Assembly (NCBI RefSeq): GCF_039851965.1
Contig: NZ_CP156675.1
Span: 124,001 to 188,000, forward strand
Length of the DNA: 64,000 nucleotides
Reading direction: 5' to 3'
DNA from: Pseudalkalibacillus hwajinpoensis
Lineage (GTDB): Bacteria > Bacillota > Bacilli > Bacillales > Guptibacillaceae
The position numbers and the translations under genes were made by a program. Below, piece by piece: positions 16,063-24,117 of the stretch. Numbering within the stretch: the stretch's first letter is position 1; every line of letters starts with the position of its first letter. The notes under the pieces were generated by a model that was given only the letters and a program-made list of their open reading frames with translations, was not told the DNA's origin and ran no database searches.

Positions 16063-16831
16063 AATTCTCCTCCATTTCTATTAATACTGGCATTTCCTCT
16101 AAATAGTGTATGTATGAATCAATCGGGTGGTCGCCATCGATGAAAAATACGCGTCCTCCCACTTCGTCACCATATTCCTTTAACTTTGTGATTCTATGAT
16201 ATCCTCCAGCAGGACTAGCAACGTAGCCTTTAATATAATCAGGATCATCACTCCAGCAAAGCTCTGCTACTGTGAGAGGGTGGGAGCATACCTTCGTCGC
16301 TAGAGTCAGGGCTTCTTTCATACGTTGATTTATCGCCAGTTTGCTTTGTTTACACCATTTTTCAAAGTTTTCTTTTTCCCAGTCTAGAAGGGAGACACGA
16401 ACTCCCTTTTTCTCTCGGTCATCCATGCGCTCGCCCGTTTTGGCATTGATAATGAGCGCGCCTCGACTGTCATCATTTCTTTCTAATAGATTCATAGCTT
16501 TTTTAATGACGTTATGTGGGATTCCGTGATGAGACAGAAGAGAGGAGGCTAAATTTTTCCCCTGTGGAGCATCGGATACATCAAAGGTAGAGACAGGTAA
16601 CGGCTTGATACTTTGGATATGCTCTTCAATCTTATCTATGGTTAATTGGAAGAAAGATGGATCACCACGCGTATGAGAAAATGCCTTATCCATCAATTCA
16701 AGAGCTTTTACCTGCATATCAGCTTTTGTAGAAAGGTGTTCTCCACCAGATATATGCTTTGCTCCTTTTTCATGGGGACCACCAAGTGCTGCTCTCATTC
16801 TTAAGCTGTATAATCCATTATCCTGCATCAT
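16049..16831 (-). CDS. bioW: 6-carboxyhexanoate-CoA ligase (pimeloyl-CoA synthetase)
   Basis: A 260-residue enzyme that activates pimelate with CoA, the first dedicated step in Bacillus-type biotin synthesis. Family features: YSLRMRAALGGPHEKGAKHI at the start, SGGEHL, the SRGALIINAKTGERMD block, the nearby DDREKKGVRVSLLDW, and HPLTVAELCWSDDPDYIKGY. The ATG pair at 16831 follows GGAGGAAGG. It is the first gene of bioW-A-F-D-(B)-Y. The same frame is open for about 50 further codons upstream but has no ATG, GTG or TTG. Confidence 0.9.
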   Translation of the reverse strand: MMQDNGLYSLRMRAALGGPHEKGAKHISGGEHLSTKADMQVKALELMDKAFSHTRGDPSFFQLTIDKIEEHIQSIKPLPVSTFDVSDAPQGKNLASSLLSHHGIPHNVIKKAMNLLERNDDSRGALIINAKTGERMDDREKKGVRVSLLDWEKENFEKWCKQSKLAINQRMKEALTLATKVCSHPLTVAELCWSDDPDYIKGYVASPAGGYHRITKLKEYGDEVGGRVFFIDGDHPIDSYIHYLEEMPVLIEMEENYGFN

Positions 16832-17020
16832 TTCAATCAGCCTTCCTCCACGATATTTAGCATGTTTTTTCAGTGATATAGGTGCAATTTCAGAAATCCC
16901 AACGCTTGTTCTTAGACGAACCTGCTCATCTCCACTGAAGAGTTTCCGTGCGTTTACCTTAGACAGTAACTGAACAAGGCCCTTGTATCTTTAGAAAGTA
17001 TAGAAGAATACAACTGAAAA
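16832..17020 (-). other. Leader between the BirA operator and bioW
   Basis: About 190 bases of presumed 5'-untranslated leader. In the bioW frame it is stop-free for about 50 codons up to a TAA near 16991, yet it has no start codon. It could be a remnant of an upstream gene or chance. No riboswitch or T-box signature was recognised. Confidence 0.4.
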
Positions 17021-17049
17021 TGTCAACCTTATAAAATAATTAGTTAACA
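17021..17049 (-). promoter_or_regulatory. BirA operator of the biotin operon
   Basis: TGTCAAC, 15 bases, GTTAACA: the spaced inverted repeat of BirA/BioR-type biotin repressors in Firmicutes. It lies about 190 bases before bioW on the minus strand. Biotinyl-AMP-bound BirA should repress here, keeping bioY under biotin control even with a broken bioB. Confidence 0.78.
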
Positions 17050-17165
17050 TAAAGGTTATGCTCCATCCATATGAGGTTAAGGGAGAGTTCTCTGGTAGGG
17101 TTGAGCGTCTCCCCCTTTTACGTGCTTTTTTAAAATTTTTTGGAGGGTCATTGTCATGATTGATA

Positions 17166-17469
17166 GCTTTGGTGGAAAAAGTTATTGAAGCAGTTGAAAA
17201 ATATGATTTAAAACACATGTTCTTTGGATTAAATGGGGATGAAACAGTACGTATTATTTTTCTGTATTAACGGATAAATACATTGAGAACAGTGAGCATT
17301 ATTTTCCTTTAATGGAGCAAACTCTTGAGCAGCTTATGAAAGCATTATCTAAATGCATTTTCCTGACGCTACCCCTGATAGTTTGAGAATAGTACATGTG
17401 ACCGCATTTGTTCTCTTCGGACAAATCGGAATTGTAATCAGCCTTTTAAGTTTAATGAAAGACAGATAG
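17166..17469 (+). pseudogene. TetR-family-like regulator, C-terminal remnant
   Basis: Pieces in different frames join into one plausible C-terminal ligand-binding region: ALVEKVIEAVEKYDLKHMFF, then FSVLTDKYIENSEHYFPLME with QTLEQLMKALSK, then PDSLRIVHVTAFVLFGQIGI to a stop at 17467-17469. At least two frameshifts separate them and no DNA-binding domain is present. The pattern fits a TetR/AcrR C-terminus, but this is a low-confidence family call. Confidence 0.42.
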
Positions 17470-17646
17470 ATACAAACGAAATATCTGAATCCTCGGTAAT
17501 TACAATAAATAAAGGCGACAATTTTTATTTATTCCATATTTTGAAAATTATGCTATGATTATATTTGTAAGTGGTTCTAGTGGGGGGTAGCCATTCGTTT
17601 AAATCGGGTGGTTTACAAATCTGCTCCCCTAGAGAAAGTGAAACAC

Positions 17647-17745
17647 ATGAGAGTGAAATTCTCATTAAGGTTCAAGGTTGAAGTTGACCTGAACCTAGTA
17701 GCTGTCATTAATTTGATAGTTGCACTCAAAGACCTCTTCCTGTAA
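17647..17745 (+). CDS. 32-residue amphipathic small ORF with its own terminator
   Basis: ATG at 17647 opens 32 codons: MRVKFSLRFKVEVDL, then NLVAVINLIVALKDLFL. It has a basic N-terminus and a hydrophobic C-terminal half, as in membrane-active peptides. An intrinsic terminator overlaps the stop codon. Upstream, TGGGGGGTAGC (about 17579-17590) can pair with GCTCCCC (about 17624-17631), which could fold the leader and control translation. No strong ribosome site is seen, and an in-frame GTG nine bases upstream is an alternative start. A type I toxin or other small regulatory peptide is possible; neither is proven. No family recognised. Confidence 0.4.
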   Translation: MRVKFSLRFKVEVDLNLVAVINLIVALKDLFL

Positions 17746-17764
17746 AAAGGGTTGAGGTTTTTTA
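17732..17764 (+). terminator. Terminator overlapping the small ORF
   Basis: ACCTCTTCC and GGGTTGAGGT pair imperfectly across a short A-rich loop, followed by TTTTTTATTTT. It ends the 32-codon transcript just before the next gene's ribosome site. Confidence 0.65.
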
Positions 17765-17796
17765 TTTTATAAGAGTAATAATTTAAGGGGGATATC

Positions 17797-18325
17797 ATGT
17801 TAGCAGCAGTATTTGGATTAATTGGTGCGTTAATTGGAGGAATAGTAGCATATAAAGCAACAGAGAAGCAATTAAAAGAGGATAGAAAGACAAGGACTAT
17901 AGAAAGAGATATAAACTATAGAATTGCAGAAATGATGGTCTTCGTTTTTCTATCTGAAGAAATAAAACATAATCTAAAATAAGACAACTTGGAAAAGACT
18001 TTTGGAAAAGGATTCATTTGAAGAAATTAACAATCCAAGTAGCTATCATATGAACTTACCTAATGATGTAGAATTCAGATTTAAAGAATATAATACAATA
18101 AAATATGAATTGCTAAAGTATCCAGAGTGGAATGTTCTAAGAGCAATGAATGTATATAAAATGTTTAATATGGCCAGCCGAATTAAAAATTTTAATGAAG
18201 TAACAAAGAGTGAATATTTGTTTTTTAAAAAACAATATAAAGATGCGCACAATATTTACTATGAATCTCAAAAAGAATTCTATAATATTCAACATGAAGA
18301 AGGAAATAACCATTCGACCACTTGA
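17797..18325 (+). pseudogene. Hypothetical membrane-anchored protein split by a frameshift
   Basis: The first frame starts at an ATG after AAGGGGG and encodes an N-terminal membrane helix (AAVFGLIGALIGGIVAYKAT), followed by a charged coiled stretch, stopping at 17982. The second frame (18002-18325) continues with LEKDSFEEINNPSSYHMNLP and WNVLRAMNVYKMFNMASRIK to a natural end. Both are weak alone, and the second has no ribosome site. Together they resemble one protein of about 170 residues of the anchored-helix hypothetical type often seen in accessory regions. Two changes (a stop and a shift near 17980-18000) separate them. Confidence 0.5.
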
Positions 18326-18383
18326 ATGAATGGGCTTTCTTCGAATCTTTCTTATTTTATGTAAGTTCTTAAAACATGGGCAT

Positions 18384-18528
18384 GGGGTACCGTCACATAG
18401 CCATCAAGTTAAAAAAATTGTTGTTCCCCAAAACGAAAAAAATGAGCTGATTATAACTGTAGAGAGATAAATTTTTCGTTTTGGGGGTATTTCAAAATAT
18501 TAGCTTGATGGGCATGTGGCTGTACCCC
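18384..18528. repeat. 145-bp fold-back (MITE-like) element
   Basis: Outer arms 18384-18410 and 18502-18528 are inverted repeats matching at 22 of 27 positions, beginning GGGGTAC and ending GTACCCC. Inner arms CCCCAAAACGAAAAA (18426-18440) and TTTTTCGTTTTGGGG (18472-18486) are perfect. No gene lies within. This is the architecture of a non-autonomous transposable element; the parent transposase is not in the window. Confidence 0.7.
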
Positions 18529-18540
18529 TAATAGAAGAAA

Positions 18541-18563
18541 AGTTGAACTTGATCAGTTCAACT
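18541..18563 (-). terminator. Terminator of the oxidoreductase gene
   Basis: AGTTGAACT and AGTTCAACT are perfect 9-base arms with a five-base loop. On the minus strand a TTTTCTTCT tract follows. Confidence 0.7.
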
Positions 18564-18579
18564 CTCCTTAATTTTCGAA

Positions 18580-19515
18580 TTAAAACTCAATGACGATTTT
18601 GCCCAGTCGCGTGCCTTCAATTAACTGTGTAAATGCTTGTTGAAAATTTTGCAATGGATAAACTGTTTCAATTACGGGAACAACCTGTTCCTTTTCTAAA
18701 TAACTTAAGATTTCTTCGAGATTTTCGCTTGTTCCGTGGGCTACAAACAAATAAGGATTGCTTGCAGTAGATGTTTCCGGAGTGAGCCCGTCAAGCTGGG
18801 GGTTTGCGTTCACAAATACTCCATTCTCTTTAAGCAACTTCTCGGCATCCTCAAACTTCATGGAGCTTGCCAAGTCGAAAATAATGTCAAATTTTCTATT
18901 TAAATCTTCTGCAGAAACTTCACGATAGTAATAAGCTTCATCAGCACCAAGTTGCTTAAGTTTATCTAGCGAGCTTTTCCCACCAATAGCAATCACATGC
19001 GCATGATGTGCTTTAGCGAATTGAATAGCATAGACACCTACACCGCCATTAGCACCAATGATTAATATTTCCTTTTGATTGGAGGCTTGGGCTAATTTTA
19101 TAAGGCCTTTATATGCTGTTTCAGTGCTAACCGGGAGTGCAGCCCCTTCGGTAAATGACAAACCCACAGGTAGTGATGCCAGATAGTCTTCATTAACCGA
19201 GATGTATTCAGACATTGTCTTAGCTTCTTTGACAAAATTAATGCTACCAATGACAAAGTCACCTTTTTTAAATCGTTTGCCATCAGATTCCACAACTCCA
19301 CTAAATTCAAGACCCAGATTTACTTGATGATTTTTGATTTCCTCCGCTAGTAGTTCTGTATCATCATTCAAGGCAATATATTCTTCCCATGAGCTCAATG
19401 GAACAGCTTTGACTTGTATGAGCACTTCACCTGCCTGAATCATTGGTTTTTCAACTTCACCCAAGTAAAATTTATTAACTCCTTTTTTCTCTGGATCAAT
19501 TAATAAGGCCTTCAT
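18580..19515 (-). CDS. Zinc-type alcohol dehydrogenase-like / quinone oxidoreductase, MDR family
   Basis: A 311-residue medium-chain dehydrogenase/reductase. The start is ATG at 19515 because GAGGAGGATATCTAC stands before it; the frame extends 21 codons further without a ribosome site. The GroES-like domain is at the N-terminus (KAVPLSSWEEYIALND, GLEFSGVV), and the Rossmann motif GANGGVGVYAIQFAKAHHA lies near residue 150. Zinc-ligand cysteines of true alcohol dehydrogenases are absent, so it belongs to the NADPH quinone/enone reductase branch. A winged-helix regulator on the same strand lies 137 bases upstream and might control it. Substrate unknown. Confidence 0.85.
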   Translation of the reverse strand: MKALLIDPEKKGVNKFYLGEVEKPMIQAGEVLIQVKAVPLSSWEEYIALNDDTELLAEEIKNHQVNLGLEFSGVVESDGKRFKKGDFVIGSINFVKEAKTMSEYISVNEDYLASLPVGLSFTEGAALPVSTETAYKGLIKLAQASNQKEILIIGANGGVGVYAIQFAKAHHAHVIAIGGKSSLDKLKQLGADEAYYYREVSAEDLNRKFDIIFDLASSMKFEDAEKLLKENGVFVNANPQLDGLTPETSTASNPYLFVAHGTSENLEEILSYLEKEQVVPVIETVYPLQNFQQAFTQLIEGTRLGKIVIEF

Positions 19516-19603
19516 GTAGATATCCTCCTCTATTTGTGGTTTCGAACTTATTTTATCCAACCATAGATTCTTCAACATGAAGTTTAAATGAAGTTGATCA
19601 AAA

Positions 19604-19636
19604 AAATATAGTCTTCTTGAGTAGATTCAAGAAGGC
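19604..19636 (-). terminator. Terminator of the winged-helix regulator gene
   Basis: CTTCTTGA and TCAAGAAG (19613-19620, 19626-19633) form the stem. On the minus strand ATATTTTTTT follows. Confidence 0.75.
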
Positions 19637-19651
19637 TTTGTAGATCATTAA

Positions 19652-20386
19652 TCAATTAGATATCCGGTAACCTACGCCACGGACAGTAAGGATATATGTA
19701 GGTTTTTTTCGATCGTCTTCCAGCTTACTCCGCAAACTTTTAATATGCACATCAACGAAATTGCTACTGCCAAAGTAATCTTCACCACACAGCTGATCGA
19801 CAATTTCATCACGCGTCAACGCGGTACCTCCGCCGGAAATGAGCAGTTTGAGCAGGTTGAACTCATTTTTGGTCAACTCAACTTTTACCCCCGATTTATA
19901 AACAGAAAACTGCTTCAAGTCTAGTGTAATGTTTTTATAACGAAGATGGCTTGTATAAGGCCTTGGCAACGCTTGGGTTTGGTTTATGATCTGACTAATC
20001 TTCTTCACTGCTTCCGGGACCGGACACGGCCATATCAGTAATTCATGCTCATTACTGTCTTGCTTCGCCCAATGTCCGTCTACTACAAGCAGAAGCACCG
20101 ATCCCAAATGGGATGGTGTCTTTAGAGGCTCGTCTGCTACCGTCTTCGAATGGTCAATGATGACCAAATCGCTTTGAAGAGTGGCTAAAACAGGATCATT
20201 CTGATTATGAAGTACGAATACATCATAGCTGAGAACCATCAGCTCCATCGCCAGCGGAAGTATCCTGGTCGGAACTTTACTTATAATGACAATTCGTCTT
20301 GTAATTTCACAAATCGGACTTTCTTCAAATCCGATTGCATCGTGTAGATGTTGCTTTGTGTCATTCGCATCTAGAAAATCTTGCAC
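19652..20386 (-). CDS. OmpR-type winged-helix regulator with degenerate receiver
   Basis: About 244 residues. The C-terminal Trans_reg_C domain (about 145-244) is clear, with KNEFNLLKLLISGGG, VDVHIKSLRSKLEDD and a final TVRGVGYRISN. The N-terminal half has the length of a receiver-like domain but no recognisable phosphoacceptor Asp pocket; only a DLVIIDHS strand is suggestive. GTG at 20386 is chosen because AAGGGGGAT precedes it. There is no histidine kinase nearby. It may sense a ligand or act constitutively, possibly on the adjacent oxidoreductase gene (inference). Confidence 0.7.
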   Translation of the reverse strand: MQDFLDANDTKQHLHDAIGFEESPICEITRRIVIISKVPTRILPLAMELMVLSYDVFVLHNQNDPVLATLQSDLVIIDHSKTVADEPLKTPSHLGSVLLLVVDGHWAKQDSNEHELLIWPCPVPEAVKKISQIINQTQALPRPYTSHLRYKNITLDLKQFSVYKSGVKVELTKNEFNLLKLLISGGGTALTRDEIVDQLCGEDYFGSSNFVDVHIKSLRSKLEDDRKKPTYILTVRGVGYRISN

Positions 20387-20827
20387 ACAGATATCCCCCT
20401 TTATTAATATTATTTCAAGTATCGATCGTAACCAGCCAGCCAATCAAAATAAATCAAGAAGATTGCAAGAACTGTATATAGAATCTACTGTTTTGTTTTT
20501 GTAATCAGTGATTTGAAGGTTGAATGCTCATGAAGAATTATATTTCTTTAAGACCGTAAAACCAAATAAAGCTCAACTCGGTATTGTTAAGATGAGTTTA
20601 TTGTATCTCAAAATTCACAAAGCACCAATATGATGCTTACTTTGAATAGCCATTCAACCCCGTTTAGGAAGGTAAATCTTATAGTTCGCATGTCACAAAC
20701 CGTCATATCATCGCGACATAGAGACGCAACCAATACGACAAGGGGTTGCGTAAGAAAGGATCTTCGACTGAAGTTTCACATGGAATCATACATAGATGAG
20801 TTTGAATGAAATGAGGGTGAACAATCG
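20387..20827. other. Non-coding stretch with a perfect 8-bp hairpin
   Basis: The gap before the plasmid-type gene contains ACGCAACC (20724-20731) pairing with GGTTGCGT (20744-20751). No open frame of coding character is seen. The hairpin could belong to the regulatory region of the plasmid-type module that follows. Confidence 0.4.
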
Positions 20828-21470
20828 ATGAGTGTAGATCAAAAAGCATCCATACGAAGTATTTTAGACGTATTGGCACAAGAAGGGGTAAAGACAGGCG
20901 ATGTGGCTAAACAACTACCTGGAATCAGTGAAAAGCGATTTAGAAACGCATTAAAAAAAGCAGGATATGAATTTAGAAACTCTGGTCAAAAGGGTTGGTT
21001 TTTTATTGGCGAAGGTGATGAACCCCTTGATAAAAGTATTCTTGATTATGTGAAACCAAGTTCATCAACTAAGAATGAGATTTCACCTACAGTTCATCCA
21101 GCTTTCACACAAAGTAATCAGCAGTTCACAGAGAGTAATAAATAAGGAATTCACACATCATTCATCTAGTATTCACGAACAGTTCACCCAAGATGAAGTC
21201 TATATGATTAAGGAAATGCTTAAATCATGGCAAAAGGTTGCTTCAACTACACAAACCAATGAGCAAAGTCTTTATGAACATGTTAAACAGTTGCCACAAA
21301 GCGAAAAAACAAGAAAGACGATTGTGATTGATCGTGTCATTGGTAAACGTTTAGATGAGTTTTGTGAAACCGAGAGGATCAATAAATCTGATGTGTTGCA
21401 TGTAGCTACCGTCAGCAAAACGAAGAAAATGTACGCTAAGAGATACGTTGCGTTAAATTTGTGCTTTTAA
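20828..21470 (+). pseudogene. Plasmid-type DNA-binding protein (HTH plus ribbon-helix-helix-like), frameshifted
   Basis: Two overlapping frames make one protein of about 210 residues. The first (20828-21145) has a helix-turn-helix-like start, VKTGDVAKQLPGISEKRFRN, then a Ser/Thr/Gln-rich linker ending FTESNK. The second continues the same linker (FTHHSSSIHEQFTQDEVYM) into SEKTRKTIVIDRVIGKRLDE and CETERINKSDVLHVA, a CopG-like helix pattern. The shift is at the A/T run near 21140. The layout resembles replication or partition accessory proteins of Bacillus plasmids. The ATG start lies after GAGGGTG. It may be a relic of an integrated plasmid. Confidence 0.6.
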
Positions 21471-21540
21471 GCCAAATTATGTTGTATAGCAGAAATGAGA
21501 TTAACACATAAAAAACCTTTATTTCATTTAGATTTGAAAT

Positions 21541-21590
21541 AAAGTCACGATGTTTATAAAAAAGACGCGAAGTTTTGAATAAAGTCGCGA
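21541..21590. repeat. Three direct repeats at exact 20-bp spacing (iteron-like)
   Basis: AAAGTCACGA (21541), AAAGACGCGA (21561) and AAAGTCGCGA (21581) recur every 20 bases, just downstream of the plasmid-type DNA-binding gene. The even phasing would place the sites on roughly the same face of the helix. Candidates are iterons, a partition site or operators of the ribbon-helix-helix protein. Confidence 0.65.
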
Positions 21591-21596
21591 TATTAT

Positions 21597-21630
21597 AACC
21601 CTTTGGATTAGTTATCTAAAGGTTTTTTTA
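21597..21630 (+). terminator. Terminator after the iteron-like repeats
   Basis: AACCCTTTGGA pairs imperfectly with TCTAAAGGTT and is followed by TTTTTT. Confidence 0.7.
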
Positions 21631-21889
21631 TAGTGAAAGGAAAAGAACATTTGAAGTTGAAAAGTTGACAATAGAGTTGTTCCGTTAAAGGGCCTATTGT
21701 TGAAGAACAGCAGGGTTTTGCAAGCGAATCATGATTGGTTAAATTAGCGATGCAATTAGTTGAAGACTACTAATTGTTAGCAACCGTTACTTTTGACTAA
21801 ATAGAATCATACCACGCACATACGTTCTGTTTTTTGTTATAATTTTTAGGGAAGGCTAAAAACATTGCATTGATAAAGGAGATTTTAAA

Positions 21890-22327
21890 ATGAGTAAAGA
21901 ACTAACTGTTCGTACCGAAATTTTAATTGATACACCAACTGCTAATGTATGGGAGATTCTTGTTAATCCTAAGTACGTAGCTGAGTGGGATGAACTCCCT
22001 GAGGATTACCCCCAAGAACGTATGACAACCGGAAGTAAAGTGGTATGGGATCTTCCAAATGGAGAGCAGTCCATAACAAAACTGATTAAAGCTGATGAAG
22101 AGAATGAATTAGTAATTGCGCTCTACGGTACTGGATGGGAAATTAAACCTAATGAAGGAGACGTTGCCTATCATTACAATCTTCAAGCTAAAGGTGACAA
22201 GACTTTATTAAAAATAATTATAGGCGATTTCTCCCTTATTAAAGATGGGCAAATGTATTACGATGCGTCAGTTGAATTTGCCAATAATTCAAAAACAACC
22301 ATTAAAGAACTTGCAGAAAGTCTGTAA
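21890..22327 (+). CDS. SRPBCC (START/AHSA1-like) domain protein
   Basis: A 145-residue single-domain protein. It has the SRPBCC pattern: an N-terminal strand VRTEILIDTPTANVWEILVN, a PKYVAEWD segment, central strands, and a C-terminal helix KTTIKELAESL. The fold binds hydrophobic ligands in a deep pocket; members include AHSA1 homologues and polyketide cyclases. The ligand cannot be predicted. AAAGGAG lies before the ATG, and a terminator follows. Confidence 0.75.
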   Translation: MSKELTVRTEILIDTPTANVWEILVNPKYVAEWDELPEDYPQERMTTGSKVVWDLPNGEQSITKLIKADEENELVIALYGTGWEIKPNEGDVAYHYNLQAKGDKTLLKIIIGDFSLIKDGQMYYDASVEFANNSKTTIKELAESL

Positions 22328-22376
22328 TTATTAAGGTAAACTATTCACGATAAGGGGCGCATGAATTGAACAACGA

Positions 22377-22402
22377 TGGACTGTTTCAGCAGTCCATTTT
22401 TT
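22377..22402 (+). terminator. Terminator of the SRPBCC gene
   Basis: TGGACTG and CAGTCCA form a perfect stem with a six-base loop, followed by TTTTTTCTTTT. Confidence 0.85.
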
Positions 22403-22517
22403 CTTTTATCAAAGGGGCAGGTAAGTTGAAGAGTATATTATATGTGGTCTTCAGCTTTTTCTTTATTTCATATCAGTCACCTACATTTTTGATGAAAAAA
22501 TCGGAGGAGAGATTCAG

Positions 22518-22868
22518 ATGGTTGATGAAAGATTTAATCTTACAAATTTATTTAATCTCTATAAGCAAGCAGAAGAAGAGACTAGTACTATTATTTTCGA
22601 AACCCAGATTAATAGAGGAAGATTTCTGTTTATGAGCTTTTTTGCAGAAGATGATGAAATTGCAAAAGACAGGATATTCCTATATCTAAGGAATACCAAA
22701 AGAATGGTAAATGTTAAATTGTATGGTAATCACCTGGGAGGAAATTTTTACATTTACCTCAATCAGTCCCTTAAAGATAGGATAGTTGAGGAATTGCAGC
22801 TTAACGAAAATTCTTTGGTTGAGTTTTACCCCAAACAGTTGTGTAATTATAAACAATTCAATATCTGA
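22518..22868 (+). CDS. Hypothetical protein, 116 residues
   Basis: The ATG at 22518 follows CGGAGGAGAG at good spacing. The protein is charged, mixed alpha/beta, without a signal peptide or membrane helix. Strands such as STIIFETQINRGRFLFMSFF and RMVNVKLYGNHLGGNFYIYL suggest a small beta-rich fold. No family was recognised. The longest overlapping frame, starting at 22366, has no ribosome site and is rejected. Confidence 0.6.
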   Translation: MVDERFNLTNLFNLYKQAEEETSTIIFETQINRGRFLFMSFFAEDDEIAKDRIFLYLRNTKRMVNVKLYGNHLGGNFYIYLNQSLKDRIVEELQLNENSLVEFYPKQLCNYKQFNI

Positions 22869-23118
22869 AGGCTTGTTTTTTTTGTACAAATATAGTTTTC
22901 TTAATGTTTTATCTTGAGGATTACCAACAGTCAATTTTTTTATAGAAAACAAATATATTTTTTCGGCCTCATCAATTGCTCCAGTTTGATTGACAATACT
23001 TACATTTTTTCTTAATAATGAAAAATACCTTTCTAATAGTAGTAATGATCTAAATATCTCGGCATCAAGTCTTCAACTATCTCGGAGCAATAAATGAATT
23101 AACAAGGGAGGGAAATCA

Positions 23119-23538
23119 ATGCTCTTGGAAATACAAGAGGATGTTTTTGTTGAAGATCTTGAGGAGATGAAAGAAGTTTATCAATCGGTAGGTTGGATGA
23201 AGCATACCAATGATGTTATCAGACAAGTCTTTGATGCAAGTAATATTAAAGTGATTGTAAAAGTAAACAATCGTATAGTTGGTTTTGGCAGAGCTATTTC
23301 AGATGGAATATTCAATGCCGCAATATATGACATTGTAGTACATAAAGAATTTCAAAATAAGGGTATTGCCAAGCTGATGTTAAGTCATATATTAGAACAA
23401 CTTAAAGACGTTTCTTGTGTTCATATGATCTCCACTACAGGAAATGAGGAATTTTATAGGAAACAAGGGCTTAGAAAAGTTAAAACCGGCATGGCTAGGT
23501 ATTTAAATAGTGAATTACATAATGAATATCTTGAATAG
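23119..23538 (+). CDS. GNAT family N-acetyltransferase
   Basis: A 139-residue acetyl-CoA-dependent transferase. The GNAT core is visible: IVGFGRAISDG (motif B/strand region), YDIVVHKEFQNKGIAKLMLS with the Q/R-x-x-G-x-A acetyl-CoA loop near residue 92, and the C-terminal NEEFYRKQGLRKV. The ATG follows GGGAGGG. The substrate is unknown; no linked gene suggests one. The 250 bases upstream are AT-rich and show nothing else. Confidence 0.85.
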   Translation: MLLEIQEDVFVEDLEEMKEVYQSVGWMKHTNDVIRQVFDASNIKVIVKVNNRIVGFGRAISDGIFNAAIYDIVVHKEFQNKGIAKLMLSHILEQLKDVSCVHMISTTGNEEFYRKQGLRKVKTGMARYLNSELHNEYLE

Positions 23539-23597
23539 ATCTTTAGCAAAACCGGTTAATAGGTATTGCAAGTTTTGTCCCTTATGATAGAAGGCTA

Positions 23598-23867
23598 TTA
23601 CAGCAAAGAGGATCCAACAAACGCCATTCCGATGACAATACCAATAATAGCCCAAAACAGACTGAATGCCAGGCTAACGATCAGTGTTAGGATCGGCACA
23701 AAGGAGACGATAACAAAGAGGAGGAATGTTAAACCAAACGCTGCCCATGATTTAAAAAGAAAACCCACAATAGCAGAAACCACTAATGTTTCAAAACCTA
23801 ATAAGGTTCTGCTGCTTTCTTGATGCTTATATCGCCTTATTCCACTTGCGATCGCTTTTGAATCCAC
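23598..23867 (-). CDS. Small hydrophobic membrane protein, 89 residues
   Basis: The GTG start at 23867 follows AAAGGAG. After a basic N-terminus (RRYKHQESSR) two or three hydrophobic helices span residues 25-88. No motif identifies a function. It is convergent with the GNAT gene and transcribed alone. Confidence 0.6.
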   Translation of the reverse strand: MDSKAIASGIRRYKHQESSRTLLGFETLVVSAIVGFLFKSWAAFGLTFLLFVIVSFVPILTLIVSLAFSLFWAIIGIVIGMAFVGSSLL

Positions 23868-23952
23868 CTAGACAGCTCCTTTCTAGTTACTCTTATTGCA
23901 TACGACAAAACCTTGCTCTAAACCTGCGTAAAAGTAAAAAGCAAGCTTTATT

Positions 23953-24096
23953 CTAGTATTGGATGTTCTTCTTATTATCTTGAGACGGACGAAGATCCTC
24001 ATAATACTGCTCAACTGTTGTACGAGACCAGTAAGGTTTTCCTGCAATCCTCTTATCTTCAGGAGGAAGCTTTAAAACTGTCCAACTAAGTGTAGA
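23953..24096 (-). pseudogene. Coding remnant of unknown gene
   Basis: On the minus strand about 47 codons are open to a stop at 23953-23955. They include KLPPEDKRIAGKPYWSRTTV followed by EQYYEDLRPSQDNKK. There is no start codon, no ribosome site and no family match I can name. The composition looks like genuine protein, so I read it as the C-terminal scar of a deleted gene. Confidence 0.35.
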
Positions 24097-24117
24097 CTAT
24101 CCACAATCTCTCTAATG

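Noticed and set aside
16991..17218. Minus-strand frame of 75 codons over the BirA operator
   Set aside because: It runs through the operator and promoter region of the bio operon and antisense to the TetR-like remnant.
22366..22635. Plus-strand frame of 89 codons ahead of the 116-residue gene
   Set aside because: It overlaps the SRPBCC terminator at its start and the better supported gene at 22518; no ribosome site.
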